Source: Hydractinia symbiolongicarpus
Lineage: Eukaryota > Cnidaria > Hydrozoa > Anthoathecata > Hydractiniidae
DNA: 64,000 bases
NCBI RefSeq assembly: GCF_029227915.1
Contig: NC_079880.1
Span: 29,817,501 to 29,881,500 of the forward strand
Direction: 5' to 3'
Shown here one piece after another: positions 12,020 to 24,774 of this stretch. Position numbers and translations under genes: made by a program. Numbering within the stretch: the first letter of the stretch is position 1; each line of letters starts with the position of its first letter. The notes below the pieces were generated by a model that saw only the letters and a list, made by a program, of their open reading frames with translations, ran no database searches and was not told the origin of the DNA.

Positions 12020-15000
12020 TACTTTCTTTGTATACATTCGACTACACGGGCCAAGCCTGGGATTTAGGGGATATCGCTGGTTCTCGTTTGCCGGCGATTA
12101 AACCTCTTTCATTAAGCGTCTCATCAAAAATGAAAACATTTTTGAAAACTACAAGTCTCATGCGTTTTAGTGGTGAAAAAAAAAATTAAAAAATCGTTCT
12201 GGAAATGAGTTTACTTCCTGGGTACTTTCTTTGTATACATTCGACTACACGGGCCAAGCCTGGGATTTAGGGGATATCGCTGGTTCTCGTTTGCCGGCGA
12301 TTAAACCTCTTTCATTAAGCGTCTCATCAAAAATGAAAACATTTTTGAAAACTACAAGTCTCATGCGTTTTAGTGGTGAAAAAAAAAATTAAAAAATCGT
12401 TCTGGAAATGAGTTTACTCCCTGGGTACTTTCTTTGTATACATTCGACTACACGGGCCAAGCCTGGGATTTAGGGGAAATCGCTGGTTTTCGTTTGCCGG
12501 CGATTAAACCTCTTTCATTAAGCGTCTCCTCAAAAATGAAAACATTTTTGAAAACTACAAAGCTCATGCGTTTTAGTGGTGAAAAAATATATTAAAAAAT
12601 CGTTCGGAAAATGAGTTTACTCCTTGGGTAATTTTTTTGTATACTTTTGACTATACGGGCCAAGCCCAGGATTTACGGGAAATGGCGGGTTTTCGTTTGC
12701 CGGCGATTAAACTTCTTTTATTCAGTGTCTCATCAAAAATGAAAACATTTTTGTAAACTACAAGTCTCATGCGTTTTATTGGGAAAAGATAATTTAAAAA
12801 ATCGTTTTGGAAATGAGTTTACTCACAGGGTACTTTCTTTGTATACATTCGACTATACGGGCCAATCCCGGGATTTACGGGAAGTCGCGGGTTTTCGTTT
12901 GCCGGCGATTAAACCACTTTCATTAAGCGTCTCATCAAAAATAAAAACATTTCTGAAAACTACAAGTCTCATGCGTTGTAGTGGTGAAAAAATAATTTAA
13001 AAAATCGTTCGGGAAATGAGTTTACTCCCTGGGTACTTTCTTTGTATACTTTTGACTATAAGGGCCGAGTCCGGGATTTACGGAAATCGCGGGTTTTCGT
13101 TTGCCGGCGATTAAACTTCTTTTATTCAGCGTCCCATCAAAAATGAAAACATTTTTGAAAACTACAAGTCTCATGCGTTGTAGTGGTGAAAAAATAATAT
13201 AAAAAATCGTTCGGGAAATGATTTTACTCCCTGGGTAATTTTTTGTATACTTTTGACTATACGGGCCAAGCCTGGGATTTACGGGAAATCGCGGGTTTTC
13301 GTTTGCCGGCGATTAAACTTCTTTTATTCAGTGTCTCATCAAAAATGAAAACATTTTTGAAAACTACAAATCTCATGCGTTTTAGTGGTGAAAAGGTAAT
13401 TTAAAAAATCGTTTTGGAAATGAGTTTACTCACAGGGTACTTTCTTTGTATACATTCGACTATACAGACCAATCCCGGGATTTACGGGAAGTCGCGGGTT
13501 TTCGTTTGCCGGCGATTAAACCACTTTCATCAAGCGTCTCATCAAAAATGAAAACATTTCTGAAAACTACAAGTGTCATGCGTTGTAGTGGTGAAAAAAT
13601 AATTTAAAAAATCGTTCGGGAAATGAGTTTACTCCCTGGGTACTTTCTTTGTATACTTTTGACTATACGGGCCGAGTCCGGGATTTACGGGAAATCACGG
13701 GTTTTCGTTTGCCGGCGATTAAACCACTTTCATTAAGCGTCTCATCAAAAATGAAAACATTTCTGAAAACTACAAGTCTTATGCGTTGTAATGGTGAAAA
13801 AATAATTTAAAAAATCGTTCGGGAAATGAGTTTACTCCCTGGGTACTTTCTTTGTATACATTCGACTACACGGGCCAAGCCTGGGATTCAGGGGAAATCG
13901 CTGGTTTTCGTTTGCCGGCGATTAAACCTCTTTCATTAAGCGTCTCATCAAAAATGAAAACATTTTTGAAAACTACAAAGCTCATGCGTTTTAGTGGTGA
14001 AAAAATAATTTAAAAAATCGTTCGGAAAATGAGTTTACTCCCTGGGGACTTTCTTTGTAAACATTTGACCATACGGGCCGAGTCCGGGATTTACGGGAAA
14101 TCGCGGGTTTTCGTTTGCCGGCGATTAAACTTCTTTTATTCAGCGTCCCATCAAAAATGAAAACATTTTTGAAGACTATAAGTCTCATGCGTTTTAGTGG
14201 TGAAAAATAATATGAAAAATCGTTCGGGAAATGAGTTTACTCCTTGGGTAATTTTTTTGTATACTTTTGACTATACGGGCCAAGCCCAGGATTTACGGGA
14301 AATGGCGGGTTTTCGTTTGCCGGCGATTAAACTTCTTTTATTCAGTGTCTCATCAAAAATGAAAACATTTTTGAAAACTACAAGTCTCATGCGTTTTAGT
14401 GGTGAAAAGATAATTTAAAAAATCGTTCTGGAAATGAGTTTACTCACAGGGTACTTTCTTTGTATACATTCGACTATACGGGGCAATCCCGGGATTTACG
14501 GGAGGTCACGGGTTTTCGTTTGCCGGCGATTAAACCACTTTCATTAAGCGTCTCATCAAAAATGAAAACATTTTTGAAAACTACAAGTCTCATGCGTTTT
14601 AGTGGTGAAAAAAAAAATTAAAAAATCGTTCTGGAAATGAGTTTACTCCCTGGTTACTTTCTTTGTATACATTCGACTACACGGGCCAAGCCTGGGATTC
14701 AGGGGAAATCGCTGGTTTTCGTTTGCTGGCGATTAAACCTCTTTCATTAAGCGTCTCATCAAAAATGAAAACATTTTTGAAAACTACAAAGATCATGCGT
14801 TTTAGTGGTGAAAAAATAATATAAAAAATCGTTCGGAAAATGAGTTTACTCCCTGGGTAATTTTTTGTATACTTTTGACTATACGGGCCAAGCCTGGGAT
14901 TTACGGGAAATCGCAGGTTTTCGTTTGCCGGCGATTAAACTTCCTTTATTCAGTGTCTCATCAAAAATGAAAACATTTTTGAAAACTACAAGTCTCATGC

Positions 15001-16680
15001 GTTTTAGTGGTGAAAAGATAATTTAAAAAATTGTTTTGGAAATGAGTTTACTCACAGGGTACATTCTTTGTATACATTCGACTATACGGGGCAATCCCGG
15101 GATTTACGGGAGGTCACGGGTTTTCGTTTGCCGGCGATTAAACCACTTTCATTAAGCGTCTCATCAAAAATGAAAACATTTTTGAAAACTACAAGTCTCA
15201 TGCGTTTTAGTGGTGAAAAAAAAAATTAAAAAATCGTTCTGGAAATGAGTTTACTCCCTGGTTACTTTCTTTGTATACATTAGACTACACGGGCCAAGCC
15301 TGGGATTCAGGGGAAAGCGCTGGTTTTCGTTTGCTGGCGATTAAACCTCTTTCATTAAGCGTCTCATCAAAAATGAAAACATTTTTGAAAACTACAAAGA
15401 TCATGCGTTTTAGTGGTGAAAAAATAATTTAAAAAATCGTTCGGAAAATGAGTTTACTCCCTGGGTACTTTCTTTGTAAACATTTGACCATACGGGCCGA
15501 GTCCGGGATTTACGGGAAATCGCGGGTTTTCGTTTGCCGGCGATTAAACTTCTTTTATTCAGCGTCCCATCAAAAATGAAAAAATTTTTGAAGACTATAA
15601 GTCTCATGCGTTTTAGTGGTGAAAAATAATATAAAAAGTCGTTCGGGAAATGAGTTTACTCCTTGGGTAATTTTTTTGTATACTTTTGACTATACGGGCC
15701 AATCCCGGGATTTACGGGAAGTCGCGGGTTTTCGTTTGCCGGCGATTAAACCACTTTCATTAAGCGTCTCATCAAAAATGAAAACATTTCTAAAAACTAC
15801 AAGTCTCATGCGTTGTAGTGGTGAAAAAATAATTTAAAAAATCGTTCGGGAAATGAGTTTACTCCCTGGGTACTTTCTTTGTATACTTTTGACTATACGG
15901 GCCGAGTCCGGGATTTACGGGAAATCGCGGGTTTTCGTTTGCCGGCGATTAAACCACTTTCATTAAGCGTCTCATCAAAAATGAAAACATTTCTGAAAAC
16001 TACAAGTCTTATGCGTTGTAGTGGTGAAAAAATAATTTAAAAAATCGTTCGGGAAATGAGTTTACTCCCTGGGTACTTTCTTTGTATACTTTTGACTATA
16101 CGGGCCGAGTCCGGGATTTACGGGAAATCGCGGTTTTCGTTTGCCGGCGATAAAACCACTTTCATTAAGCGTCTCATCAAAAATGAAAACATTTCTGAAA
16201 ACTACAAGTCTCATGCGTTGTAGTGGTGAAAAAATAATTTAAAAAATCGTTCGGGAAATGAGTTTACTCCCTGGGTACTTTCTTTGTATACTTTTGACTA
16301 TACGGGCCGAGTCCAGGATTTACGGGAAATCGCGTGTTTTCGTTTGCCGGCGATTAAACTTCTTTTATTCAGCGTCCCATCAAAAATGAAAACATTTTTG
16401 AAGACTATAAGTCTCATGCGTTTTAGTGGTGAAAAATAATATAAAAAATCGTTCGGGAAATAAGTTTACTCCTTGGGTAATTTTTTTGTATACTTTTGAC
16501 TATACGGGCCAAGCCCAGGATTTACGGGAAATGGCGGGTTTTCGTTTGCCGGCGATTAAACTTCTTTTATTCAGTGTCTCATGAAAAATAAAAACATTTT
16601 TGAAAACTACAAGTCTCATGCGTTTTAGTGGTGAAAAGATAATTTAAAAAATCGTTTTGGAAATGAGTTTACTCACAGGG
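12020..16680 (+). repeat. 23-monomer tandem duplication, copy 2
   Basis: Right-hand copy of the 4.66-kb unit. The junction at about 12019-12040 lies in the conserved GGGTACTTTCTTTGTATAC and ATTCGAC region, where a CTCACAGGG monomer passes into an ACTACACGGG monomer. The match ends near 16680, where the sequence continues ACTATACGGGCCAATCC instead of ACTACACGGGCCAAGCC. Small private changes include CTGGGGAC near 14045 and CATGAAAAATAAA near 16581. Confidence 0.9.
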
Positions 16681-18273
16681 TACTTTCTTTGTATACATTC
16701 GACTATACGGGCCAATCCCGGGATTTACGGGAAGTCGCGGGTTTTCGTTTGCCGGCGAGTAAACCTCTTTCATTAAGCGTCTCATCAAAAATGAAAACAT
16801 TTTTGAAAACTACAAGTCTCATGCGTTGTAGTGGTGAAAAAATAATTTAAAAAATCGTTCGGGAAATGAGTTTACTCCCTGGGTACTTTCTTTGTATACT
16901 TTTGACTATACGGGCCGAGTCCGGGATTTACGGGAAATCGCGGGTTTTCGTTTGCCGGCGATTAAACTTCTTTTATTCAGCGTCCCATCAAAAAAGAAAA
17001 CATTTTTGAAAACTACAAGTCTCATGCGTTTTAGTGGTGAAAAAATAATATAAAAAATCGTTCGGGAAATGATTTTACTCCCTGGGTAATTTTTTGTATA
17101 CTTTTGACTATACGGGCCAAGCCTGGGATTTACGGGAAACCGCGGGTTTTCGTTTGCCGGCGATTAAACTTCTTTTATTCAGTGTCTCATCAAAAATGAA
17201 AACATTTTTGAAAACTACAAGTCTCATGCGTTTTAGTGGTGAAAAGGTAATTTAAAAAATCGTTTTGGAAATGAGTTTACTCACAGGGTACTTTCTTTGT
17301 ATACATTCGACTATACGGATCAATCCCGGGATTTACGGGAAGTCTCGGGTTTTCGTTTGCCGGCGATTAAACCACTTTCATTAAGCGTCTCATCAAAAAT
17401 GAAAACATTTCTGAAAACTACAAGTCTCATGCGTTGTAGTGGTGAAAAAATAATTTAAAAAATCGTTCGGGAAATGAGTTTACTCCCTGGGTACTTTCTT
17501 TGTATACTTTTGACTATACGGGCCGAGTCCGGGATTTACGGGAAATCGCGGGTTTTCGTTCGCCGGCGATTAAACCACTTTCATTAAGCGTCTCATCAAA
17601 AATGAAAACATTTCTGAAAACTACAAGTCTTATGCGTTGTAGTGGTGAAAAAAGAATTTAAAAAATCGTTCTGGAAATGAGTTTACTCCCTGGTTACTTT
17701 CTTTGTATACATTAGACTACACGGGCCAAGCCTGGGATTCAGGGGAAATCGCTGGTTTTCGTTTGCTGGCGATTAAACCTCTTTCATTAAGCGTCTCATC
17801 AAAAATGAAAACATTTTTGAAAACTACAAAGATCATGCGTTTTAGTGGTGAAAAAATAATTTAAAAAATCGTGCGGAAAATGAGTTTACTCCCTGGGTAC
17901 TTTCTTTGTAAACATTTGACCATACGGGCCGAGTCCGGGATTTACGGGAAATCTCGGGTTTTCGTTTGCCGGCGATTAAACCACTTTCATTAAGCGTCTC
18001 ATCAAAAATGAAAACATTTCTGAAAACTACAAGTCTCATGCGTTGTAGTGGTGAAAAAATAATTTAAAAAATCGTTCGGGAAATGAGTTTACTCCCTGGG
18101 TACTTTCTTTGTATACTTTTGACTATACGGGCCGAGTCCGGGATTTACGGGAAATCGCGGGTTTTCGTTCGCCGGCGATTAAACCACTTTCATTAAGCGT
18201 CTCATCAAAAATGAAAACATTTCTGAAAACTACAAGTCTTATGCGTTGTAGTGGTGAAAAAAGAATTTAAAAA
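15233..18273 (+). repeat. 15-monomer duplication, copy 1
   Basis: This unit is 3041 bp long and overlaps the end of the 23-monomer copy. Bases from about 15233 to 17670 recur at about 18274-20711 with a constant offset of 3041 bp. The remainder, to 18273, holds a three-monomer duplication. The overlap dates this event after the 23-monomer duplication or makes it part of the same series. Confidence 0.85.
17334..17942 (+). repeat. Three-monomer tandem duplication (609 bp), copy 1
   Basis: A 609-bp unit repeated directly at 17943-18551. The junction lies in the GGGATTTACGGGAA and TCTCGGGTTTTCG region, giving a chimeric monomer whose left half carries GTAAACATTTGACCATACGG and whose right half carries AAACCACTTTC. 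Confidence 0.8.
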
Positions 18274-18551
18274 ATCGTTCTGGAAATGAGTTTACTCCCT
18301 GGTTACTTTCTTTGTATACATTAGACTACACGGGCCAAGCCTGGGATTCAGGGGAAATCGCTGGTTTTCGTTTGCTGGCGATTAAACCTCTTTCATTAAG
18401 CGTCTCATCAAAAATGAAAACATTTTTGAAAACTACAAAGATCATGCGTTTTAGTGGTGAAAAAATAATTTAAAAAATCGTGCGGAAAATGAGTTTACTC
18501 CCTGGGTACTTTCTTTGTAAACATTTGACCATACGGGCCGAGTCCGGGATT
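17943..18551 (+). repeat. Three-monomer tandem duplication (609 bp), copy 2
   Basis: Second copy of the 609-bp unit. It ends where the TCTCGGG variant gives way to TCGCGGG followed by AAACTTCTTTTATTC. Confidence 0.8.
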
Positions 18552-20711
18552 TACGGGAAATCGCGGGTTTTCGTTTGCCGGCGATTAAACTTCTTTTATT
18601 CAGCGTCCCATCAAAAATGAAAAAATTTTTGAAGACTATAAGTCTCATGCGTTTTAGTGGTGAAAAATAATATAAAAAATCGTTCGGGAAATGAGTTTAC
18701 TCCTTGGGTAATTTTTTTGTATACTTTTGACTATACGGGCCAATCCCGGGATTTACGGGAAGTCGCGGGTTTTCGTTTGCCGGCGATTAAACCACTTTCA
18801 TTAAGCGTCTCATCAAAAATGAAAACATTTCTAAAAACTACAAGTCTCATGCGTTGTAGTGGTGAAAAAATAATTTAAAAAATCGTTCGGGAAATGAGTT
18901 TACTCCCTGGGTACTTTCTTTGTATACTTTTGACTATACGGGCCGAGTCCGGGATTTACGGGAAATCGCGGGTTTTCGTTTGCCGGCGATTAAACCACTT
19001 TCATTAAGCGTCTCATCAAAAATGAAAACATTTCTGAAAACTACAAGTCTTATGCGTTGTAGTGGTGAAAAAATAATTTAAAAAATCGTTCGGGAAATGA
19101 GTTTACTCCCTGGGTACTTTCTTTGTATACTTTTGACTATACGGGCCGAGTCCGGGATTTACGGGAAATCGCGGTTTTCGTTTGCCGGCGATTAAACCAC
19201 TTTCATTAAGCGTCTCATCAAAAATGAAAACATTTCTGAAAACTACAAGTCTCATGCGTTGTAGTGGTGAAAAAATAATTTAAAAAATCGTTCGGGAAAT
19301 GAGTTTACTCCCTGGGTACTTTCTTTGTATACTTTTGACTATACGGGCCGAGTCCAGGATTTACGGGAAATCGCGTGTTTTCGTTTGCCGGCGATTAAAC
19401 TTCTTTTATTCAGCGTCCCATCAAAAATGAAAACATTTTTGAAGACTATAAGTCTCATGCGTTTTAGTGGTGAAAAATAATATAAAAAATCGTTCGGGAA
19501 ATAAGTTTACTCCTTGATTAATTTTTTTGTATACTTTTGACTATACGGGCCAAGCCCAGGATTTACGGGAAATGGCGGGTTTTCGTTTGCCGGCGATTAA
19601 ACTTCTTTTATTCAGTGTCTCATCAAAAATGAAAACATTTTTGAAAACTACAAGTCTCATGCGTTTTAGTGGTGAAAAGATAATTTAAAAAATCGTTTTG
19701 GAAATGAGTTTACTCACAGGGTACTTTCTTTGTATACATTCGACTATACGGGCCAATCCCGGGATTTACGGGAAGTCGCGGGTTTTCGTTTGCCGGCGAG
19801 TAAACCTCTTTCATTAAGCGTCTCATCAAAAATGAAAACATTTTTGAAAACTACAAGTCTCATGCGTTGTAGTGGTGAAAAAATAATTTAAAAAATCGTT
19901 CGGGAAATGAGTTTACTCCCTGGGTACTTTCTTTGTATACTTTTGACTATACGGGCCGAGTCCGGGATTTACGGGAAATCGCGGGTTTTCGTTTGCCGGC
20001 GATTAAACTTCTTTTATTCAGCGTCCCATCAAAAAAGAAAACATTTTTGAAAACTACAAGTCTCATGCGTTTTAGTGGTGAAAAAATAATATAAAAAATC
20101 GTTCGGGAAATGATTTTACTCCCTGGGTAATTTTTTGTATACTTTTGACTATACGGGCCAAGCCTGGGATTTACGGGAAACCGCGGGTTTTCGTTTGCCG
20201 GCGATTAAACTTCTTTTATTCAGTGTCTCATCAAAAATGAAAACATTTTTGAAAACTACAAGTCTCATGCGTTTTAGTGGTGAAAAGGTAATTTAAAAAA
20301 TCGTTTTGGAAATGAGTTTACTCACAGGGTACTTTCTTTGTATACATTCGACTATACGGATCAATCCCGGGATTTACGGGAAGTCTCGGGTTTTCGTTTG
20401 CCGGCGATTAAACCACTTTCATTAAGCGTCTCATCAAAAATGAAAACATTTCTGAAAACTACAAGTCTCATGCGTTGTAGTGGTGAAAAAATAATTTAAA
20501 AAATCGTTCGGGAAATGAGTTTACTCCCTGGGTACTTTCTTTGTATACTTTTGACTATACGGGCCGAGTCCGGGATTTACGGGAAATCGCGGGTTTTCGT
20601 TCGCCGGCGATTAAACCACTTTCATTAAGCGTCTCATCAAAAATGAAAACATTTCTGAAAACTACAAGTCTTATGCGTTGTAGTGGTGAAAAAAGAATTT
20701 AAAAAATCGTT
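18274..20711 (+). repeat. 15-monomer duplication, copy 2 (partial)
   Basis: Repeats about 15233-17670 at a constant offset of 3041 bp, including markers such as ATACGGATCAATCC (20353 against 17312) and TTGCCGGCGAGTAAACC. It ends at the AAAAAAGAATTTAAAAAATC box, after which this copy has GTTCGGG and the first copy has GTTCTGG. Confidence 0.85.
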
Positions 20712-21869
20712 CGGGAAATGAGTTTACTCCCTGGGTACTTTCTTTGTATACTTTTGACTATACGGGCCGAGTCCGGGATTTACGGGAAATCGCGGGTTTT
20801 CGTTTGCCGGCGATTAAACCACTTTCATTAAGCGTCTCATCAAAAATGAAAACATTTCTGAAAACTACAAGTCTCATGCGTTGTAGTGGTGAAAAAATAA
20901 TTTAAAAAATCGTTCGGGAAATGAGTTTACTCCCTGGGTACTTTCTTTGTATACTTTTGACTATACGGGCCGAGTCCGGGATTTACGGGAAATCGTGGGT
21001 TTTCGTTTGCCGGCGATTAAACCACTTTCATTGAGCGTCTCATCAAAAATGAAAACATTTCTGAAAAATACAAGTCTCATGCGTTGTAGTGGTGAAAAAA
21101 TAATTTAAAAAATCGTTCGGGAAATGAGTTTACTCCCTGGGTACTTTCTTTGTATTTTTTTGACTATACGGGCCGAGTCCGGGATTTACGGGAAATCGCG
21201 GTTTTTCGTTTGCCGGCGATTAAACTTCTTTTATTCAGCGTCCCATCAAAAATGAAAACATTTTTGAAAACTACAAGTCTCATGCGTTTTAGTGGTGAAA
21301 AAATAATATAAAAAATCGTTCGGGAAATGAGTTTACTCCCTGGGTAATTTTTTGTATACTTTTGACTATACGGGCCAAGCCTGGGATTTACGGGAAATCG
21401 CGGGTTTTCGTTTGCCGGCGATTAAACTTCCTTTATTCAGTGTCTCATCAAAAATGAAAACATTTTTGAAAACTACAAGTCTCATGCGTTTTAGTGGTGA
21501 AAAGATAATTTAAAAAATCGTTTTGGAAATGAATTTACTCACAGGTCACATTCTTTGTATACATTCGACTATACGGGGCAATCCCGGGATTTACGGGAGG
21601 TCACGGGTTTTCGTTTGCCGGCGATTAAACCACTTTCATTAAGCGTCCCATCAAAAATGAAAACATTTCTGAAAACTACAAGTCTCATGCGTTGTAGTGG
21701 TGAAAAAATAATTTAAAAAATCGTTCGGGAAATGATTTTACTCCCTGGGTACTTTCTTTGTATACTTTTGACTATACGGGCCGAGTCCGGGATTTACGGG
21801 AAATCGCGGGTTTTCGTTTGCAGGCAATTAAACTTCTTTTATTCAGCGTCCCATCAAAAATGAAAAAAT
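20712..21869 (+). repeat. Satellite stretch, GTTGTAG-type monomers
   Basis: About six monomers, mostly of the GTTGTAG and AAACCACTTTC type, with CTCCCTGGG. No open frame of note and no foreign sequence. One monomer at about 21153 reads TTTGTATTTTTTTGAC in place of TTTGTATACTTTTGAC. Confidence 0.8.
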
Positions 21870-23725
21870 TTTTAAAAACTACAAGTCTCATGCGTTGTAG
21901 TGGTGAAAAAATAATTTAAAAAATCGTTCGGGAAATGAGTTTACTCCCTGGGTACTTTCCTTGTATACTTTTGACTATATGGGCCGAGTCCGGGATTTAC
22001 GGGAAATCGCGGGTTTTCGTTTGCCGGCAATTAAACTTCTTTTATTCAGCGTCTCATCAAAAATGAAAACATTTCTGAAAACTACAAGTTTCATGCGTTG
22101 TAGTGGTGAAAAAATAATTTAAAAAATCGTTCCGGAAATGAGTTTACTCCCTGGGTACTTTCTTTGTATACTTTTGACTATATGGGCCGAGTCCGGGATT
22201 TACGGGAAATCGCGGGTTTTCGTTTGCCGGCGATTAAAATTCTTTTATTCAGCGTCTCATCAAAAACGAAAACATTTTAAAAACTACAAGTCTTATGCGT
22301 TTCAGTGGTGAAAAAATAATTTAAAAAATCGTTCTGGAAGTGAGTTTACTCACAGGGTACTTTCTTTGTATACATTCGACTATACGGACCAACCCGGGAT
22401 TTACGGGAAATCGCGGGTTTTCGTTTGCCAGCGATTAAACCTCTTTCATTATGCGTCTCATCAAAAATGAAAACATTTCTGAAAACTACAAGTCTCATGC
22501 GTTGTAGTGGTGAAAAAATAATTTAAAAAATTGTTCCGGAAATGAGTTAAATAAAGAGAAAATCAAAAAAAAAAAAATCAAGTTTACTCCCTGGGTACTT
22601 TCCTTGTATACTTTTGACTATATGGGCCGAGTCCGGGATTTACGGGAAATCGCGGGTTTTCGTTTGCCGGCGATTAAACTTCTTTTATTCAGCGTCTCAT
22701 CAAAAATGAAAACATTTTAAAAACTACAAGTCTTATGCGTTTTAGTGGTGAAAAGATAATTTAAAAAATCGTTTTGGAAATGAGTTTACTCACAGGGTAC
22801 TTTCTTTGTATACATTCGACTATACGGGCCAAGCCCGGGATTTACGGGAAATCGCGGGTTTTCGTTTACCGGCGATTAAACCACTTTCATTAAGCGTCTC
22901 ATCAAAAATGAAAACATTTCTGAAAACTGCAAGTCTCATGCGTTGTAGTGGTGAAAAAATAATTTAAAAAATCGTTTCGGAAATGAGTTTACTCCCTGGA
23001 TACTTTTTTTGTATACTTTTGACTATATGGGACGAGTCCGGGATTTACGGGAAATCGCGGGTTTTCGTTTGCCGGCGATTAAAATTTTTTATTCAGCGTC
23101 TCATCAAAAATGAAAACATTTTAAAAACTACAAGTCTTATGCGTTTCAGTGGTGAAAAAATAATTTAAAAAATCGTTCTGGAAATGAGTTTACACACAGG
23201 GTACTTTCTTTGTATACATTCGACTATACGGGCCAACCCGGGATTTACGGGAAATCGCGGGTTTTCGTTTGCCAGCGATTAAACCTCTTTCATTATGCGT
23301 CTCATCAAAAATGAAAACATTTCTGAAAACTACAAGTCTCATGCGTTGTAATGGTGAAAAAATAATTTAAAAAATCGTTCGGGAAATGAGTTTACTCCCT
23401 GGGTACTTTCCTTGTATACTTTTGACTATATGGGCCGAGTCCGGTATTTACGGGAAATCGCGGGTTTTCGTTTGCCGGCAATTAAACTTCTTTTATTCAG
23501 CGTCTCATCAAAAATGAAAACATTTCTGAAAACTACAAGTTTCATGCGTTGTAGTGGTGAAAAAATAATTTAAAAAATCGTTCGGGAAATGAGTTTACTC
23601 ACAGGGTACTTTCTTTGTATACATTCGACTATACGGGCCAACCCGGGATTTACGGGAAATCGCGGGTTTTCGTTTGCCAGCGATTAAACCTCTTTCATTA
23701 TGCGTCTCATCAAAAATGAAAACAT
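21870..23725 (+). repeat. Nine-monomer duplication with insertion, copy 1
   Basis: A unit of 1856 bp: nine monomers plus the 36-bp insertion. The match to the next copy is clear from 21870 to about 22918. Markers include CTTTCCTTGTATAC, ACTATATGGGCCGAG, GCCGGCAATTAAAC, AAAACGAAAAC and the insertion. Within 23183-23992 a two-monomer step of 405 bp is also repeated, recognisable by GGGCCAACCCGGG and CATTATGCGTC. Confidence 0.85.
22547..22582 (+). other. 36-bp non-satellite A-rich insertion, copy 1
   Basis: The usual AAATGAG-TTTACTCC sequence is split by 36 extra bases starting TTAAATAAAGAG and containing a run of 13 A (22565-22577) before TCAAG. It matches no other part of the monomer that I can see. 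AG occurs at both sides, so a two-base target duplication or microhomology is possible. It could be a trapped repair filler or a tiny remnant of a retrocopied tail. Confidence 0.85.
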
Positions 23726-24774
23726 TTCTGAAAACTACAAGTCTCATGCGTTGTAATGGTGAAAAAATAATTTAAAAAATCGTTCGGGAAATGAGTTTAC
23801 TCCCTGGGTACTTTCCTTGTATACTTTTGACTATATGGGCCGAGTCCGGGATTTACGGGAAATCGCGGGTTTTCGTTTGCCGGCAATTAAACTTCTTTTA
23901 TTCAGCGTCTCATCAAAAATGAAAACATTTCTGAAAACTACAAGTTTCATGCGTTGTAGTGGTGAAAAAATAATTTAAAAAATCGTTCCGGAAATGAGTT
24001 TACTCCCTGGGTACTTTCTTTGTATACTTTTGACTATATGGGCCGAGTCCGGGATTTACGGGAAATCGCGGGTTTTCGTTTGCCGGCGATTAAAATTCTT
24101 TTATTCAGCGTCTCATCAAAAACGAAAACATTTTAAAAACTACAAGTCTTATGCGTTTCAGTGGTGAAAAAATAATTTAAAAAATCGTTCTGGAAGTGAG
24201 TTTACTCACAGGGTACTTTCTTTGTATACATTCGACTATACGGACCAACCCGGGATTTACGGGAAATCGCGGGTTTTCGTTTGCCAGCGATTAAACCTCT
24301 TTCATTATGCGTCTCATCAAAAATGAAAACATTTCTGAAAACTACAAGTCTCATGCGTTGTAGTGGTGAAAAAATAATTTAAAAAATTGTTCCGGAAATG
24401 AGTTAAATAAAGAGAAAATCAAAAAAAAAAAAAATCAAGTTTACTCCCTGGGTACTTTCCTTGTATACTTTTGACTATATGGGCCGAGTCCGGGATTTAC
24501 GGGAAATCGCGGGTTTTCGTTTGCCGGCGATTAAACTTCTTTTATTCAGCGTCTCATCAAAAATGAAAACATTTTAAAAACTACAAGTCTTATGCGTTTT
24601 AGTGGTGAAAAGATAATTTAAAAAATCGTTTTGGAAATGAGTTTACTCACAGGGTACTTTCTTTGTATACATTCGACTATACGGGCCAAGCCCGGGATTT
24701 ACGGGAAATCGCGGGTTTTCGTTTACCGGCGATTAAACCACTTTCATTAAGCGTCTCATCAAAAATGAAAACAT
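23726..24774 (+). repeat. Nine-monomer duplication with insertion, copy 2 (partial)
   Basis: Repeats 21870-22918 at an offset of 1856 bp. The match ends near 24774, where copy 1 has CATTTCTGAAAACTGC and this copy has CATTTTTGAAAACTAC, the start of the next block. Differences inside the matched part are few, for example GTTGTAATGG against GTTGTAGTGG. Confidence 0.85.
24403..24439 (+). other. A-rich insertion, copy 2 (37 bp)
   Basis: Same insertion at the same place in the monomer as at 22547-22582, 1856 bp away. The A run here is 14 bases (24421-24434), one longer than in copy 1, which fits slippage after the two copies separated. Its presence in both copies shows that it spread by satellite duplication, not by two insertions. 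Confidence 0.85.

Noticed and set aside
2085-18551. A single recombination hotspot box explaining all breakpoints
   Set aside because: Junctions fall in GGGTACTTTCTTTGT (2087, about 12030), in GGGATTTACGGGAA (17334/17943), in CTCATGCGTTTTAGTGG (36120, 40079) and in ACTATACGGGCCGAG (52500). They are spread over the conserved parts, where exact edges cannot be resolved.
22547-22582. Retrotransposon or SINE with poly-A tail
   Set aside because: Only 36 bp, no body, no clear target-site duplication beyond AG. Kept as an insertion of unknown origin.
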